Shown piece after piece: positions 22,440 to 32,832 of a DNA stretch of 64,000 bases. The notes under the pieces are model-generated. The model searched no databases. It was not told the DNA's origin and was given only the letters and a program-made list of their open reading frames with translations. Position numbers and translations under genes: made by a program. The stretch lies in NCBI RefSeq assembly GCF_905404315.1, contig NC_066273.1:7192001-7256000 (forward strand). The letters run 5' to 3'. This stretch comes from Leptidea sinapis. Its lineage: Eukaryota; Arthropoda; Insecta; Lepidoptera; Pieridae. The number at the start of each line of letters is the position of its first letter. Position 1 is the stretch's first letter.

Positions 22440-22796
22440 CCACCAAAGCGAAGAGGAGAGGAGAGGAGTCGAGAGGAGACAAGCCGCGAAGTTGTCAGGT
22501 TATTTCCATCAAATTGGAGAGGATATGTGAGCTGTATAATATAAGCGGAGATGTTAGAGATCGAAATCAGTCAAGTGATGTCTGCGTCAGGCTCGTCAAT
22601 CAAATAACGCTTTCGGGTGTGCGAGGCGTGGGTAGAAACTCGACTCGGCACAAAATTCTAAAGAAAAATGAGTTCTCTCCTCTCCGCTCGATCCATCTCC
22701 ACCGAAGCTACGCGGAGAGGAGATATGGAAATAACGAAATCTGATTGGTTATCAAACTACATCTCCTCTCCTCTCCGCTTTGGTGGATACCGGGCC
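22440..22796. mobile_element. Harbinger-like MITE, 357 bp
   Basis: Terminal inverted repeats: ggcccggtatccaccaaagc at the left and its exact reverse complement at the right (22777-22796), extending into purine-rich gagaggagagg arms. Left flank TAA, right flank TCA: consistent with the 3-bp TWA duplication of PIF/Harbinger elements with one change. The interior is non-coding; the frames 22514-22850 arise from the repeats. Confidence 0.65.
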
Positions 22797-23639
22797 TCAG
22801 TGCACTTGGTAAAATTATGTCGTACAAATGTAAAGGTGTTAGCGACGTAATCAAGCAGTAATCGATTTACTAAAAACATGGTTCGATTTTGGTTGATCAA
22901 CGTTAAATGGAAAGATGTTAATTAAAATATTTATTTTATTACCTCTCATGCAAATTGTACCATCCGAACGTGTTCAATGGAATTTGTTTTAAATTTTTTA
23001 GTGAGGGAAAATATTGTTCAACTCAAATCGAAGCATGTGAACACAATCATGGAATTAGATAGTATATTCAATATGTTTTGAACGAACAAAATAATAGACT
23101 CAATATTTGAATGGCAAACTAATTTATTCTCCTTATACTAACGAAAGGTAAAGAAGAATTGTTTTAATCATCGAATATCCATAAAACATTGGACAAGGAA
23201 TTCGCCTAAAATTAAACACAACTAACTCCTATTTTGTAATTCAATTACAAATGTCAGTCATTCATCGAAGTAAATTTTTATGAATAAGACCTTTAATAAT
23301 ATTCCTCATTCATAAAAACTCCTATTGAGATCTAAATTCACAATCCGAGCACGAAACCTTTCTTATCCTCAATCAACTCCGGAATTCCGGCTTCACTCAT
23401 TTAATTCATTCTCAATGGTGTTACGTGCCTTATCTGTCAAACAAATTAATTAATGCTTTAGTCAGATTTGTGCTGAAAACCCCTTAAACAGTGCTATTTA
23501 AAAAATATCATTTATAACTAAGCTTCAGATAGCATTCCTACATAGATAAATAATTATAATGTTACTTTTATAAGCAGATGCTACTTTTTATCAGGTGGAG
23601 AAGCATCTGTTAGTTACGTCACTTGCTCTCCTAAAAATA
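22797..23639. other. No feature seen
   Basis: AT-rich with no reading frame, inverted repeat or window match. Confidence 0.4.
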
Positions 23640-23915
23640 CAAATCAAATAAAATCAAAATCACTTTATTCATAGTAGGTCACGTAGGTCACGGAAATGAC
23701 ACTTATGAATGTCAAAAAAACAATAATTTTTTCCTATTGAATCCATTGCTACTTCGTAAAGGGTTGAGCTAATGAGAAGAAATAGCAAGAAACTCACTGC
23801 CACTCTTTTAAATCATGATTTACATTTGCATCGTTTAACAAAACATATCAATTACAATATAATGTAATATGTAAAGTGATGCAACAAACATATTCAAACG
23901 TCAAATAGTTAATTC
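23640..23915 (-). mobile_element. Retroposon C, copy 2
   Basis: Complement ends with the simple tail ttttgatttgatttg. A short duplication (gtaggtcac twice, 23673-23690) is special to this copy. Confidence 0.6.
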
Positions 23916-24031
23916 CTTACACGAGTAAGGCAAAAAAGTAAATGTGAATTAATACAAAACAAAAGTTATTGAGTTCAGTAGCTGCATCATCCACACACAC
24001 CGTAAATAAGTAAATTTATTCTGTGAGTGAT

Positions 24032-24066
<35 letters not shown>

Positions 24067-24079
24067 TAAGTATACACTT
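23916..24079. repeat. TA microsatellite and spacer
   Basis: A run of about 12 TA units at 24033-24056; otherwise unremarkable. Confidence 0.7.
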
Positions 24080-24400
24080 CTATAATAAAGTCCCAGCCAC
24101 TGTTCAGGCATTATCTATAAATAAATTTAAATGTTTTTAAAAAAAAATGGCTCTATCGTAAATCGGACAGCCTGGGACTAGATTGTGATTATTTTATAGC
24201 GATAGAAATGATTGTACAATATTGTATATTTTTATTGAAAAGAGCGCAAAAAAAGAATGCTGGGAGAGTTTCTTGCGCCGCTTCTACTCTCCCAGAGCGC
24301 AATTTGTTTCCGAAGCGGTAGTAGTATCTAGTAGTTATTAGAAATGACATCAAAAAGAATTCCAAAGGAATCAATTTTAAGAAAATAAATGCCTTTTATA
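24080..24400 (+). pseudogene. LINE-E reverse transcriptase end and 3' tail
   Basis: The first codons read YNKVPATVQALSINKFK, a common C-terminal motif of lepidopteran LINE proteins, and stop codons follow. The downstream tail (gagagtttcttgcgccgctt ... gcggtagtagtatctagtag) is GC-richer than the flanks. The same protein motif (YNKIPATVQVLSINK) occurs on the minus strand at 62153-62268. Confidence 0.6.
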
Positions 24401-24585
24401 GTGCCGTATTATTCAAACGTCGTTTTGTTATTGCCAGCTACACCTTGAAACAAAGGCAATAACGCATGAGCTCCCTTTTACAAGAAACCTTCATTCATAC
24501 TTAATAACTCTTGAAAAACATAACCTCTACGCGCTATATCCAAAGATGTGTTTATTTTTCTGTCTCGCAAGTACAGAATATTTAT

Positions 24586-24802
24586 TTTTGAAGTTATACT
24601 TCTTTAGGTGCGTTATTAAAAATTAATGAGAGTGAAATTTTAAGATGCATCACTGTAACACAAAAGTAACAGGGTGAAGTTGGTTCCTAAAATTTTCTGA
24701 TGTTTGCGACATTCGTTATTTTTTTTTTTTTTGGTTTCTTCGTCCATTATTAGGCTTACGCAAAGGGTTCAAGCCCGTACAGCCGTATTCGTTATTTAAT
24801 AA
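24586..24802 (+). mobile_element. MITE T, 3'-truncated copy
   Basis: Begins gaagttatacttctttaggt and matches 33664-33870 over about 215 bp, including aacagggtgaagttggttcc. The second terminal repeat is absent. Confidence 0.6.
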
Positions 24803-25799
24803 ATCTTCACACTTTTCTGCTACGCTCGACGTTGATGATTTTGATTATTATGTTTAAAATCACTACATATTATAAAACTGACTGTCTATTCGCGGTAAAC
24901 TAAAAAACTACTAAGCCGATTTTCACGCTGTTTTTACCAATGAATAGAGTGGTCCTTGAATAAAGCTTATAATTTGTTAAGTTTTTGTATACATTGGCTA
25001 AAACAGAATGGTATTTGTTGAAGGTGACTGAAAAAATATGCCATCTGGGAGCCATCAACGAAATCTTAGCCTGAACCACTTAAGATGAATTGTGTATCTT
25101 ATATACATCTACAGAAAAGTACGCATGTCTATGCATTTTCTGATACGACTACCACTTAACCAGTCCTCAACAAGGATTAACCATACGCTCCAATGTTAAG
25201 TTGATACAACACCAATCTCAATCGTCAATTAGAACGCATTGTATAAAATATAATATATTGTGTCATTGATATTGAATGACATCAGAGCTCTGATAATGTT
25301 ATTAATGTGATAACAGTTACTCATTGTTCTATGTATCTTCCACAAATATTTTTTTATGATAATCATAACATTTAAATTATTATAAGGTAAATGGCTTCTT
25401 TGTACTGAAGTACAGTATTGATAAAAATTCAAGAGATCACAAAGAAGTCTAGACGATGTCTGTAAATAATCGTGATAGTGCTGCGTCTTAGTCAAGTTAT
25501 ATGAATATGCGTGGGATGTTTCACTTATTCACTCTTTAACTTGTATATTAATAATAATATTAATAAATTCTATTTATTTCCAATCTACTATTAAATTATA
25601 TTCTTACTGCTAGATTAAATTTATATATTTACATCCATTATAATAAATATTACTTATTGTTACAATTATTTACATAGATAAGAAAAAATATAATTCATTT
25701 TTGTATTAATAACTGTTGTTATGTACTGTCTTCATCATTATTGATTGGAACCTCTTCTCTCTCTGCCGCTTGAGTCTTCTATCCGCCTTTTACTAGGAC
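24803..25799. other. No gene seen
   Basis: 24875-25040 has the wording of a Helitron or LINE 5' body (gcggtaaactaaaaaactac). The minus-strand frame 25229-25495 is unrecognised and AT-rich. Confidence 0.3.
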
Positions 25800-26055
25800 A
25801 TCCCATTCATCTTTTTCCTATTGGCCCTTCCCACATAGTTGCCTCTGAAGTCCATCTATTGTCTCTACATCTTGCTATATGTCCAGCCCACTTCCACTTC
25901 TGTTTCAGAGCGTAATGTAAGGCATCTACAACCTTTGTTTTTCGTCGTATCCCTTCACTTTTCACTTTATGTATTCTTTTTATTTTTAGTACGCTCCTTT
26001 CCATTGCTTTCTGGCATGAGACAAGTTTAGTTTTAATTTTTGTAATATGACTTAT
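25800..26055 (-). pseudogene. RTE-type LINE, C-terminal fragment
   Basis: The minus-strand frame contains QKAMERSVLKIKRIHKVKSE, RRKTKVVDALHYALKQKWKW and AGHIARCRDNRW, the familiar tail of RTE-clade proteins (QRAMER then IAKLKWxWAGHIAR). It has no catalytic motifs and is truncated on both sides. Related but distinct copies are at 43655-44015 and 50145-50705. Confidence 0.75.
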
Positions 26056-26224
26056 ATTTGGCACGTTTGGCATATTAACTACGTAGATTTTGTAACAAAA
26101 ATAACTAATATTTTGTTAATCATTTGTTCTTATGAAATCAATGACAATGAAGATTCTAACAACTTTGTAAACAATGTAAATTCGACCAATACTCAAGTTT
26201 GCTGGTCGAATAGTCAGGGAGACA

Positions 26225-26735
26225 GTTCTCTGTGAACCACTCGACTGGCGCTGCTTGTCTGAGGAGCCGCATCGATGTGTGTCTACTATTATGGAGAGTG
26301 TTCCGAAAGGGCTCTTCGATCTGATCCCTGCTTTACAATTTCAACATCGCACGACACACCACTAACATAAATAGTATCATAAATCAATATTATTTTGGAA
26401 ACATATTTTTTGATGAAAAAAAAACCCCGATGAGTTTGTTGCGCCCATTCTTCTGAGGTCTGAGGCATTCTTTTTGTAATGGGTGGTAGTTTTTGACTTT
26501 CAATGAGTGATATCGCAAAAAAATAATAGAATTTGAATTTGGATCCTCATATTTTGTATTTATGGCTGGTCGTCCACATGGTTGCTTTTAATTGAACTTT
26601 CTACCAAGACTACCAAAGTGTTGAATGAGCTTCCGCGCGCGGTGTTTCTAGTCTGATATGAAAAGGATGGTAACGCTCCTGTGATTCCTCTGGTGTTGGG
26701 CCGCAGTGATCACTTAACATGAGTTGACCTTTATG
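26225..26735 (+). pseudogene. LINE-A 3' part split by a LINE-B tail
   Basis: 26230-26390 encodes, with frameshifts, CVYYYGECSERALFDLIPAL and HRTTHH. 26560-26735 continues the LINE-A tail (aatgagcttccgcgcgcggt, then ctcctgtgattcctctggtg). Between them lies a LINE-B 3' end. The element is far decayed. Confidence 0.6.
26395..26545 (+). mobile_element. LINE-B 3' tail inside LINE-A
   Basis: Plus-strand version of the tail seen at 30370-30480: gttgcgcccattcttctgag, then aatgagtgat and a terminal A-rich stretch with aatttgaattt. Confidence 0.6.
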
Positions 26736-26739
26736 TTTT

Positions 26740-27124
26740 AAACTTTTAAAGTTCTAAACCTTTCTGTCAGGTTTCTTAATAAATAAAAATAACATACAAA
26801 AGTTCGATTAAGATCATAGAAAATTACGTATTCTAAAATTACGAGCATAATTTATAACCAATAAACTAGACATACCTATATACATAGGAAATGCAATAAA
26901 ATCGCAAGCATTAAAAGAGAGAACGCCACAATTTACGGTACGTAAAATAAGTAATATGTGTTAGCTGTGATTTGTGGCCTGTATTTCATAGTTTATTTCT
27001 AGTTCCACAATTTTATTTCTAAGTATCTGGTCGCGTTGTAATGTTTTGAATCATCTAGTGTTGAATTTTGCAATAAAAAGAAGGTTTTGTTGTTAAAATG
27101 TTCGATTAAAATGATGATAGAGTT
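26740..27124. other. No feature seen
   Basis: AT-rich flank of the MITE that follows. Confidence 0.4.
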
Positions 27125-27127
27125 TAA

Positions 27128-27265
27128 CCCCCTTATTCATAATGGTCCGCTTACTTTAAACAGCCGCTAAGGAGCGTTTTTTCTCATTCTGACTTAGGTC
27201 AATAGAAGAAGACAGAGTGAGAATTAGCAATGCTTTAAGTTAGCAGTCTATTATGAATAAGGGGG
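27128..27265. mobile_element. Harbinger-like MITE, 138 bp, copy 1
   Basis: Inverted ends cccccttattcataatggtc and its near-exact complement at 27246-27265. Flanking TAA on each side (27125-27127 and 27266-27268). The interior includes gacttaggtcaatagaag. The second copy at 31497-31623 has an empty counterpart at 44.6 kb that confirms the TAA duplication. Confidence 0.8.
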
Positions 27266-27268
27266 TAA

Positions 27269-27655
27269 ATATAACACACCGTTTTAGCGTATTGGCCACA
27301 CTAAATTTAATTAGATCTGAATAGCGTCAAATTTCATAGTAAATCACAATTTATACACAAATAATCTACAATATTTCTATTTTTAAGGAAAATAGGACTT
27401 TCAAATATTTTTACGATAAACTATTGATTCGCATCGTTATAAGAGGATATTTATGGGCAAATTAGCATTACTAAAAAAGTGTGTTAAAGTTCGACTTTTT
27501 TGCATAAAAACTCTACAGAAAACAAGCGACTTGGACAAAATTCTGACATGGGAAAGGTGAATTCTTTACCATAATTGCAAGATAACGCTCTGTCTTGTCC
27601 AAGCTTAACGTTAATATGAAATAAGTGTGAAAAAAAAAATTGCGTGCGTGCAAAG
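27269..27655. other. No feature seen
   Basis: AT-rich; the minus frame 27484-27666 is unrecognised. Confidence 0.35.
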
Positions 27656-28008
27656 TACCTACACATGTCAGAAGTGAAACCTGCATTTATGAAGTCCTAG
27701 TACATGTTGCTAGGATGACACATGGTTTTAACCGCTATGAAAGACATTACTATCACCGCTACCATATTTATGTTCTCCTGGTGTCTACGTAGTGTGCTGA
27801 CGTCAGAATATATTACGGTATACTCGCGTCATATAGACAATCTCTTCTTCAACTATGATCGGCTGGTACCGTAGCACTGTATAATGCTTCCTATCTCATT
27901 TTCTCCCAGGTAAAAACTTATGAATTTATGTATCTGTCTCTTTTTACTGTCGCGCTTTTTCGTTTCATCGACTTTCAAATCACAACGATGCTAAAGAAGT
28001 TTTCACTT
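27656..28008 (-). repeat. Repeat D, copy 3
   Basis: Complement of 14.2 kb repeat D. Both ends are visible here: cagaagtgaaacctgc at 27670 and aagaagttttcacttc near 27990-28006, inverted with respect to each other, supporting a DNA transposon of about 350-500 bp. Confidence 0.6.
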
Positions 28009-28029
28009 CAAAAACTGTTTTCATTGTAC

Positions 28030-28220
28030 AATATGAAACGAAAACTTGACATTGTAATAGGTGAAAAAACATGGATTTATTGCTGCGATCCCAAAAATAA
28101 AGAGCAAACGAGCGTATTTTAATATGAGTCGAAAATATCCAAAGTGGCTTGTGTACAAAATGCCTCGAAGAAGATAATTGTTATGGTTTTAAATAAACGG
28201 GACACGTGTCAACTGTTGCT
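28030..28220 (+). pseudogene. Mariner transposase catalytic-domain relic
   Basis: A frame through 28122 reads KRKLDIVIGEKTWIYCCDPK NKEQT, which aligns with the region of the first catalytic aspartate in mariner transposases (usual wording TGDETWIY). Here the Asp-Glu pair is changed (GEKTW), so the key acid is lost. It continues in another frame as KVACVQNASKKIIVMVLNKR. Highly decayed, with no ends visible. Confidence 0.55.
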
Positions 28221-28350
28221 TTATTGTTGCTACCCCTAGTCACCAAAAATTAAGGAAAAGTTACATGGCTAATGATTTTAATCACCAGAGCAGAATGTCG
28301 AAGCGTATGAAAAGAAATGTATCCGAGGTTCGATATCGACCACCGAGGAG

Positions 28351-29033
28351 TTGCATTTTTTTTTATGGACTAGAAGGACAAACGAGCGTACGGGTCACCT
28401 GGTGTTTAGTGATCACCGATGCCCACATTCTCCTGCAACACCAGAGGAATCACAAGAGCGTTGCCGGCCTTTAAGGAAGGTGTACGTGCTTTTTTTGAAG
28501 GTACCCATGTCGTATCGTCCCGGAAACACCGCGGTAGAAAGCTTCTTGAAAACCGCACTGTGGAGGACCGCCACACATCCAGATGGTGGGGATGATATCC
28601 TAACTTGTGGCGTGTCATGCGAAAGTGGAATTCGGAGGCAGGAATCAGGTTAAACACCTCTTCGGAACACTCCCCGTGATACATGCGGTAGACGACACAC
28701 AATGAAGCGACGACTCTACGCAACGCCAAGTGATCCAGCCGTTCGCAGAGAACTGGGTCCCCGACAATTCGAGCTGCTCTGCGTTGCACGCGGTCAAATC
28801 GATCGAGCTGATACTGGGTGCGCCAGACCAGAGATGACATCAAGATGACTCCATGTGTGGCCGGACCTGCGCTTTGCAGAGCGCTAGGATGTGGGCCGGC
28901 TTGAAGTATTGCCGTGCTCTATTGATGACGCCCAGCTTGATTGCCCTGCAGATGGCCACGAAATTGGCAATCGCTCGAGATTTCGAGACCCAGTATTCCG
29001 ATACTAGGTGAGGCTTTAAGGGGAATTTTTTCA
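28351..29033 (-). pseudogene. LINE-A 3' part, 5'-truncated
   Basis: Minus-strand frames 28406-28843 and 28840-29034 together cover the 55-kb ORF2 from about the codons of SRAIANF to the end. They are broken by a frameshift near 28845 and a deletion of about 37 bp near 28535. It matches the main element closely and retains the sequence missing at the main element's own frameshift. The T run at 28351-28360 is the complement of its A tail. Confidence 0.8.
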
Positions 29034-29489
29034 AAGTTTCCTAATCATATGATTAAGAACATTCACAGTGACGGAGAATATTTTGAATAACAATATTTAT
29101 TTTGACCATTCATAGAATATTTCTCATTTAGTACACCCCGCGTATATAAACTAATATAAACACTTAATAATTTGGCGCACGAGATTTAGGCACTTGACAG
29201 ACAGCAACTCTACTCTCTGTGGTTATTCGTGCAAAACTAGTCCGTGGTTATAAATGTTAATTCCTTCGTAATTAAGTTTAACACAAAGGTGTCTGCTAAC
29301 TTTATAATTACATTTTCTTTCGTTGTTTTTCCATGCATTTTACTTAAGAAATTAAGCTGTAGTAGACTCCGCAATTCATTTTCTATCAACGAAATGGTTC
29401 CAGCAAAAGTTAATTAAACGTTACTATATATAAATATTTCCAAATCTTTGAAACATTAATCGAAGTATTTCTAAAATAACAAAGAGGAT
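29034..29489. other. No feature seen
   Basis: AT-rich; no coding signal. Confidence 0.4.
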
Positions 29490-30155
29490 GTAAATTGTAA
29501 AATTGTTGACAAAGACTGTAAAACGTATTAAGAAGCGGGTAAAAAGCTCAGTAAAAATTGTAATTTAGTTTAGTATGAAACGTGCAGTCATTTGACATAA
29601 GCTTGAAATAGTAGTAATTACACAAAGCCGATTGGCCACGAAGTAGAATCCAGCTAAGTTTGAAAGCGACCACTTGCCAGTGTTTGCTTTTACCAGTGTG
29701 AGGCTCCTTTGCACAGGAAGCCGGCTAGATTATGGGTACCACAACGGCGCCTATTTCTGCCGTGAAGCAGTAATGTGTAAACATTACTGTGTTACGGTCT
29801 GGAGGGCGCCGTAGCTAGTGAAATTACTGGGCAAATGAGACTTAACATCTTATGTCTCAAGGTGACGAGCGCAATTGTGGTGTTGCTCAGAATTTTTGGG
29901 TTTTTCAAGAATCCTGAGCGGCACTGCACTGTAATTGGTGGGGCGTATCAATTACCATCAGCTGAACGTCCTGCTCGTCTCGTCCCTTATTTTCATAAAG
30001 AAAAAAAAAATAAGTTGCTTAAACCATAGTGGATTTCGACTATCTCCGTTTTTTACAAGATTACAGCCGTCACCTGTCAACCTATCAAATACTACACGTT
30101 TCATACAATCGAGGGAATCGCTTTTTTCTTAGAGAGTTTCTTAGAGAGCTAGGCT
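29490..30155 (-). repeat. Repeat F, interrupted copy
   Basis: 29490-29690 and 30013-30155 are the two halves of the 21.5-kb repeat in reverse complement. The insertion lies between gctttcaaac... and ...aagcaact of the uninterrupted form; gtttgctt and gttgctt at the borders are a possible imperfect target duplication. Confidence 0.6.
29691..30012 (+). mobile_element. Retroposon A, full-length copy in repeat F
   Basis: Starts accagtgtgaggctcctttg and ends ctcgtcccttattttcataaag followed by A's. The internal hairpin is well preserved (ttgctcagaatt / aatcctgagcggcac). This is among the least decayed copies. Confidence 0.8.
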
Positions 30156-30369
30156 GAAAATAAGTGGAATCGAATGAATAAATTAACTTTGTATGCCACT
30201 AGGCTCAATAGATAGATGTATCCGTAATGGTAAATGTTTAATCTTTAACAAAATTACAGAAGAATTTGAAAAAGTTTAATTACGTTTTATAATCCTTAAA
30301 AAGGATATCATCTTGGGTCCAGGGGTTAGTAATACTGACTGCAAATGTAGAGCCCCGGATTCGTGTCCC
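30156..30369. other. Spacer with weak tRNA-like patch
   Basis: 30312-30365 contains ggttagtaatactgac and ccccggattcgtgtccc, reminiscent of A and B boxes of a decayed SINE. LINE-B begins right after it. Confidence 0.3.
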
Positions 30370-30770
30370 AGTAGATTCAAAATCAAATATTTTTATTCAA
30401 AACAGGATATATATAACTTATTGAAATCAAAAACTACTACACATTCCAAAAAGTATGTCTCAGACCTGAGATGAACGAGCGCAACAAAACCAATGGGCTT
30501 CTTTTTTTTTTCATAAAACATTTGTTTACAAAGTAATATCCTGCAATTAAACTTATTATTTAATAGCCTGAGGGCGGTTGCTCCATACCCAATCTGTGGT
30601 ATAATAAAGAAAGTAATTTATGTTATAGTAACCTTTACCACACAAACGCTTTTTAATAATTCTTTTGAATTTGGCTATACATTTGTTTTGAACATTGTCT
30701 GGGTTCTTGATGTAAAAGCGTAATATGTATCGCCCCACAAAAGACTTACTGGATAAATATACATTTTGAC
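30370..30770 (-). pseudogene. LINE-B end with C-terminal codons
   Basis: On the minus strand a frame includes KNPDNVQNKCIAKFKRIIKK followed by RLCGKGYYNIN, then stops, then the 3' tail with caaatatttttattc. It corresponds to 12.6 and 49.2 kb. Confidence 0.65.
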
Positions 30771-30776
30771 AAATTG

Positions 30777-31092
30777 CTTTTTTTTAATGAAAATAAGGGA
30801 CAAGACGAGCAGGACGTTCAGCTGATGGTAATTGATACGCCCTGGCCATTACAATGCAGTGCCGCTCAGGATTCTTGAAACCCCCAAAAATTCTGAGCGG
30901 CACCACAACAGCGCTCGTCACCTTGAGAGAAGATGTTAAGTCTCATTTGCCCAGTAATTTCACTAGCTACGGCGACCTTCAGACCGAAACACAGTAATGT
31001 TTACACATAACTGCTTCACGGCATAAATAGGCGCCGTTGTGGTACCCATAATCTAGCCGGCATCCTGTGCAAAGGAGCCTCCCACTGGTAAG
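30777..31092 (-). mobile_element. Retroposon A, full-length copy
   Basis: T run at its left (complement of the A tail), hairpin at 30860-30905, and the 5' end gcctcccactggt at 31078-31092. Confidence 0.8.
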
Positions 31093-31449
31093 CTTCCATG
31101 ATGCCCAGCAGCGTGCTTTATATACCTTTACTGTTGTACAGTGTATGAGAACTGATGCATCTAGGTACTATAACTCAATAACTTTTGTGGTTTTTATTTA
31201 AATTAATTTACCTGTAACGCCATAACGTTTAAGTATTTCCGTTGCATGGCTTCACGTTAACAGTAATTGAAATAATTTAGAAAAACACGAATATTTATTG
31301 AAAAGAGTGGCAATGAGTTTCATGCCACTTGTTCTCATTAGAGCTCAACCCTTTACGAGGTAGTGTTAAATGAGAAATTGTAGGTATAACTTTAGGCATT
31401 CTAAAGTCAATTGTTGAATTGATAATAACAACCATAAAGAAATAAGGAC
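31093..31449. other. Spacer with partial retroposon C
   Basis: 31270-31370 matches retroposon C on the plus strand (agtggcaatgagtttcatgcc). Nothing else is seen. Confidence 0.4.
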
Positions 31450-32145
31450 AGAATTTTCTCTAAATAAGATGTCTGCAATACATTAACCCCCTTATTCATA
31501 ATGGTCCGCTAACTTTAAACAGCCGCTAAGGAGTGTTTTTCTCATTCTGACTTAGGTCAATAGAAGAAAACAGAGTGTGAATTAGCAATGCTTTAAGTTA
31601 GCAGACTATTATGAATAAGGGGGTAAGAATTTACAATATTCGGAATCCATGTACATAAAACAGTAAATTAATTTCACATTCTTTTTCCTCTCGAAAACAA
31701 CATCGATCGATACAAAAAAATCAATCAGACTGAAATATACAAGCAAGGTTAAGACATGGAGCTCCTCGGATAAAATTTGTTTAACCACCGGATATATGAA
31801 ATATAATTGAAATACAGCAGATGATTTCACTCAAATTATTGTGATGAATGCCAGACGATCGAAGGTTGGTCCAACTTTTGATTACAGAAGATTACTGCGT
31901 TTATTTGAGTGAAATTCGTTACGTTTTCTTCATATTAATGCTCCGCTTAAATAGATTATATAGTAGAGTTCAGTGTATGTTGCAGTAAATATAGCAGTAC
32001 CTACTCCTGTTTTATGTTTTGCTTTTTTTCATACTCTGATAATGTCTTGTCACACCATAGGAATTACAAGAGCGATGCCGTTATAAGGCGAAGGGTTTTA
32101 TATGAATTCGAAAACCGAGAACACATTGGTACGTGGCGGCGAGGA
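31450..32145 (+). repeat. Repeat H, copy 1
   Basis: 31450-31775 (without the MITE) and 32030-32145 match 44596-44778 and 45458-45552; the middles differ. Shared phrases include cacattctttttcctctcg and cgagaacacattggta. It may be a diverged DNA transposon or other repeat; no terminal structure is clear here. Confidence 0.5.
31497..31623. mobile_element. Harbinger-like MITE, 127 bp, copy 2
   Basis: Same family as 27128-27265. TAA flanks at 31494-31496 and 31624-31626. The related sequence at 44621-44640 has a single TAA and no element, which fixes both boundaries. Confidence 0.85.
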
Positions 32146-32158
32146 TCGAACTGGGGGG

Positions 32159-32560
32159 ATTAAGGATTGGTCTCCGGTGCGCTCCAACTAGATACCGCAG
32201 GCGTAATACTACGCCCAAGTGGGCGTACTCGAGCCATTCTTAAACAATGTATGACGTTGACGTGATCAGTTAAAATTGCCAATAATTGAAACTAAAATGC
32301 CGGGTTGCGGAGTAAAACTTTGTAAAGATAATACTACAAGAAATAAGAAAGACACTGGGATCACATATCATCAGTAAGTATTTTGTATATTATAAATTTC
32401 AATGTTAAATAACACTAAGCGTATGTTACAAAATTTGAAAGATGCCATTGAGTGTCTAGATGCCACGCACACAAGCAACTAATAGTTGTCGTAATAAAAA
32501 AGCTATTATTCTTAGGTAGTCTGGAATCTAGTTGTAGTGCAGCAGAGAACAATCCTTAAT
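32159..32560 (+). mobile_element. THAP-exon non-autonomous element, complete copy 2
   Basis: About 402 bp between inverted ends of 38 bp: attaaggattggtctccggt at the left, and at the right (32523-32560) a sequence ending gaacaatccttaat, with about seven mismatches between the arms. Inside lies a 77-nt exon (32297-32373) with a conserved donor and a conserved acceptor-like end (gctattattcttag). No transposase is encoded. A duplicated target site is not obvious. The likely parent is a THAP-containing DNA transposon (for example a P-type element), which is inference. Confidence 0.6.
32297..32373 (+). CDS. THAP-domain first exon (open)
   Basis: ATG followed by MPGCGVKLCKDNTTRNKKDT and then GITYH, ending in the split codon CA|G before a strong donor (GTAAGTATTTT). 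THAP domains are zinc-dependent DNA-binding modules that begin M-P-x-C with C-x(2-4)-C, and in many THAP genes the first exon ends just before the FP motif, as here. Cys4 and Cys9 are present; the remaining C-x2-H ligands and the AVPTIF region would lie in later exons, which are absent. It is therefore only a fragment of a former gene or transposase. Confidence 0.55.
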
Positions 32561-32832
32561 ATAAGGGTTCTACCTAGTGCGCCACTTTTTCAGTTATAAA
32601 GCGTAAAATGTTAGACACACTTGGTGTTAGGCTTACATAATACATATATCTCAACGGAAAATATTGATGATAGGAATGAATGAATGTGTTTAAAAGATGC
32701 AAAAAGTATTTCACTTAAATGATTCACATTTGTGAGTTTACTAAATTATTTGTTCTTCTTTGGGAGAGGCGTTTGTCCACCAGTTCTTTCGGCTAAAGTG
32801 AGAATTATTTCATAAATTGAAATAAAATTTAC

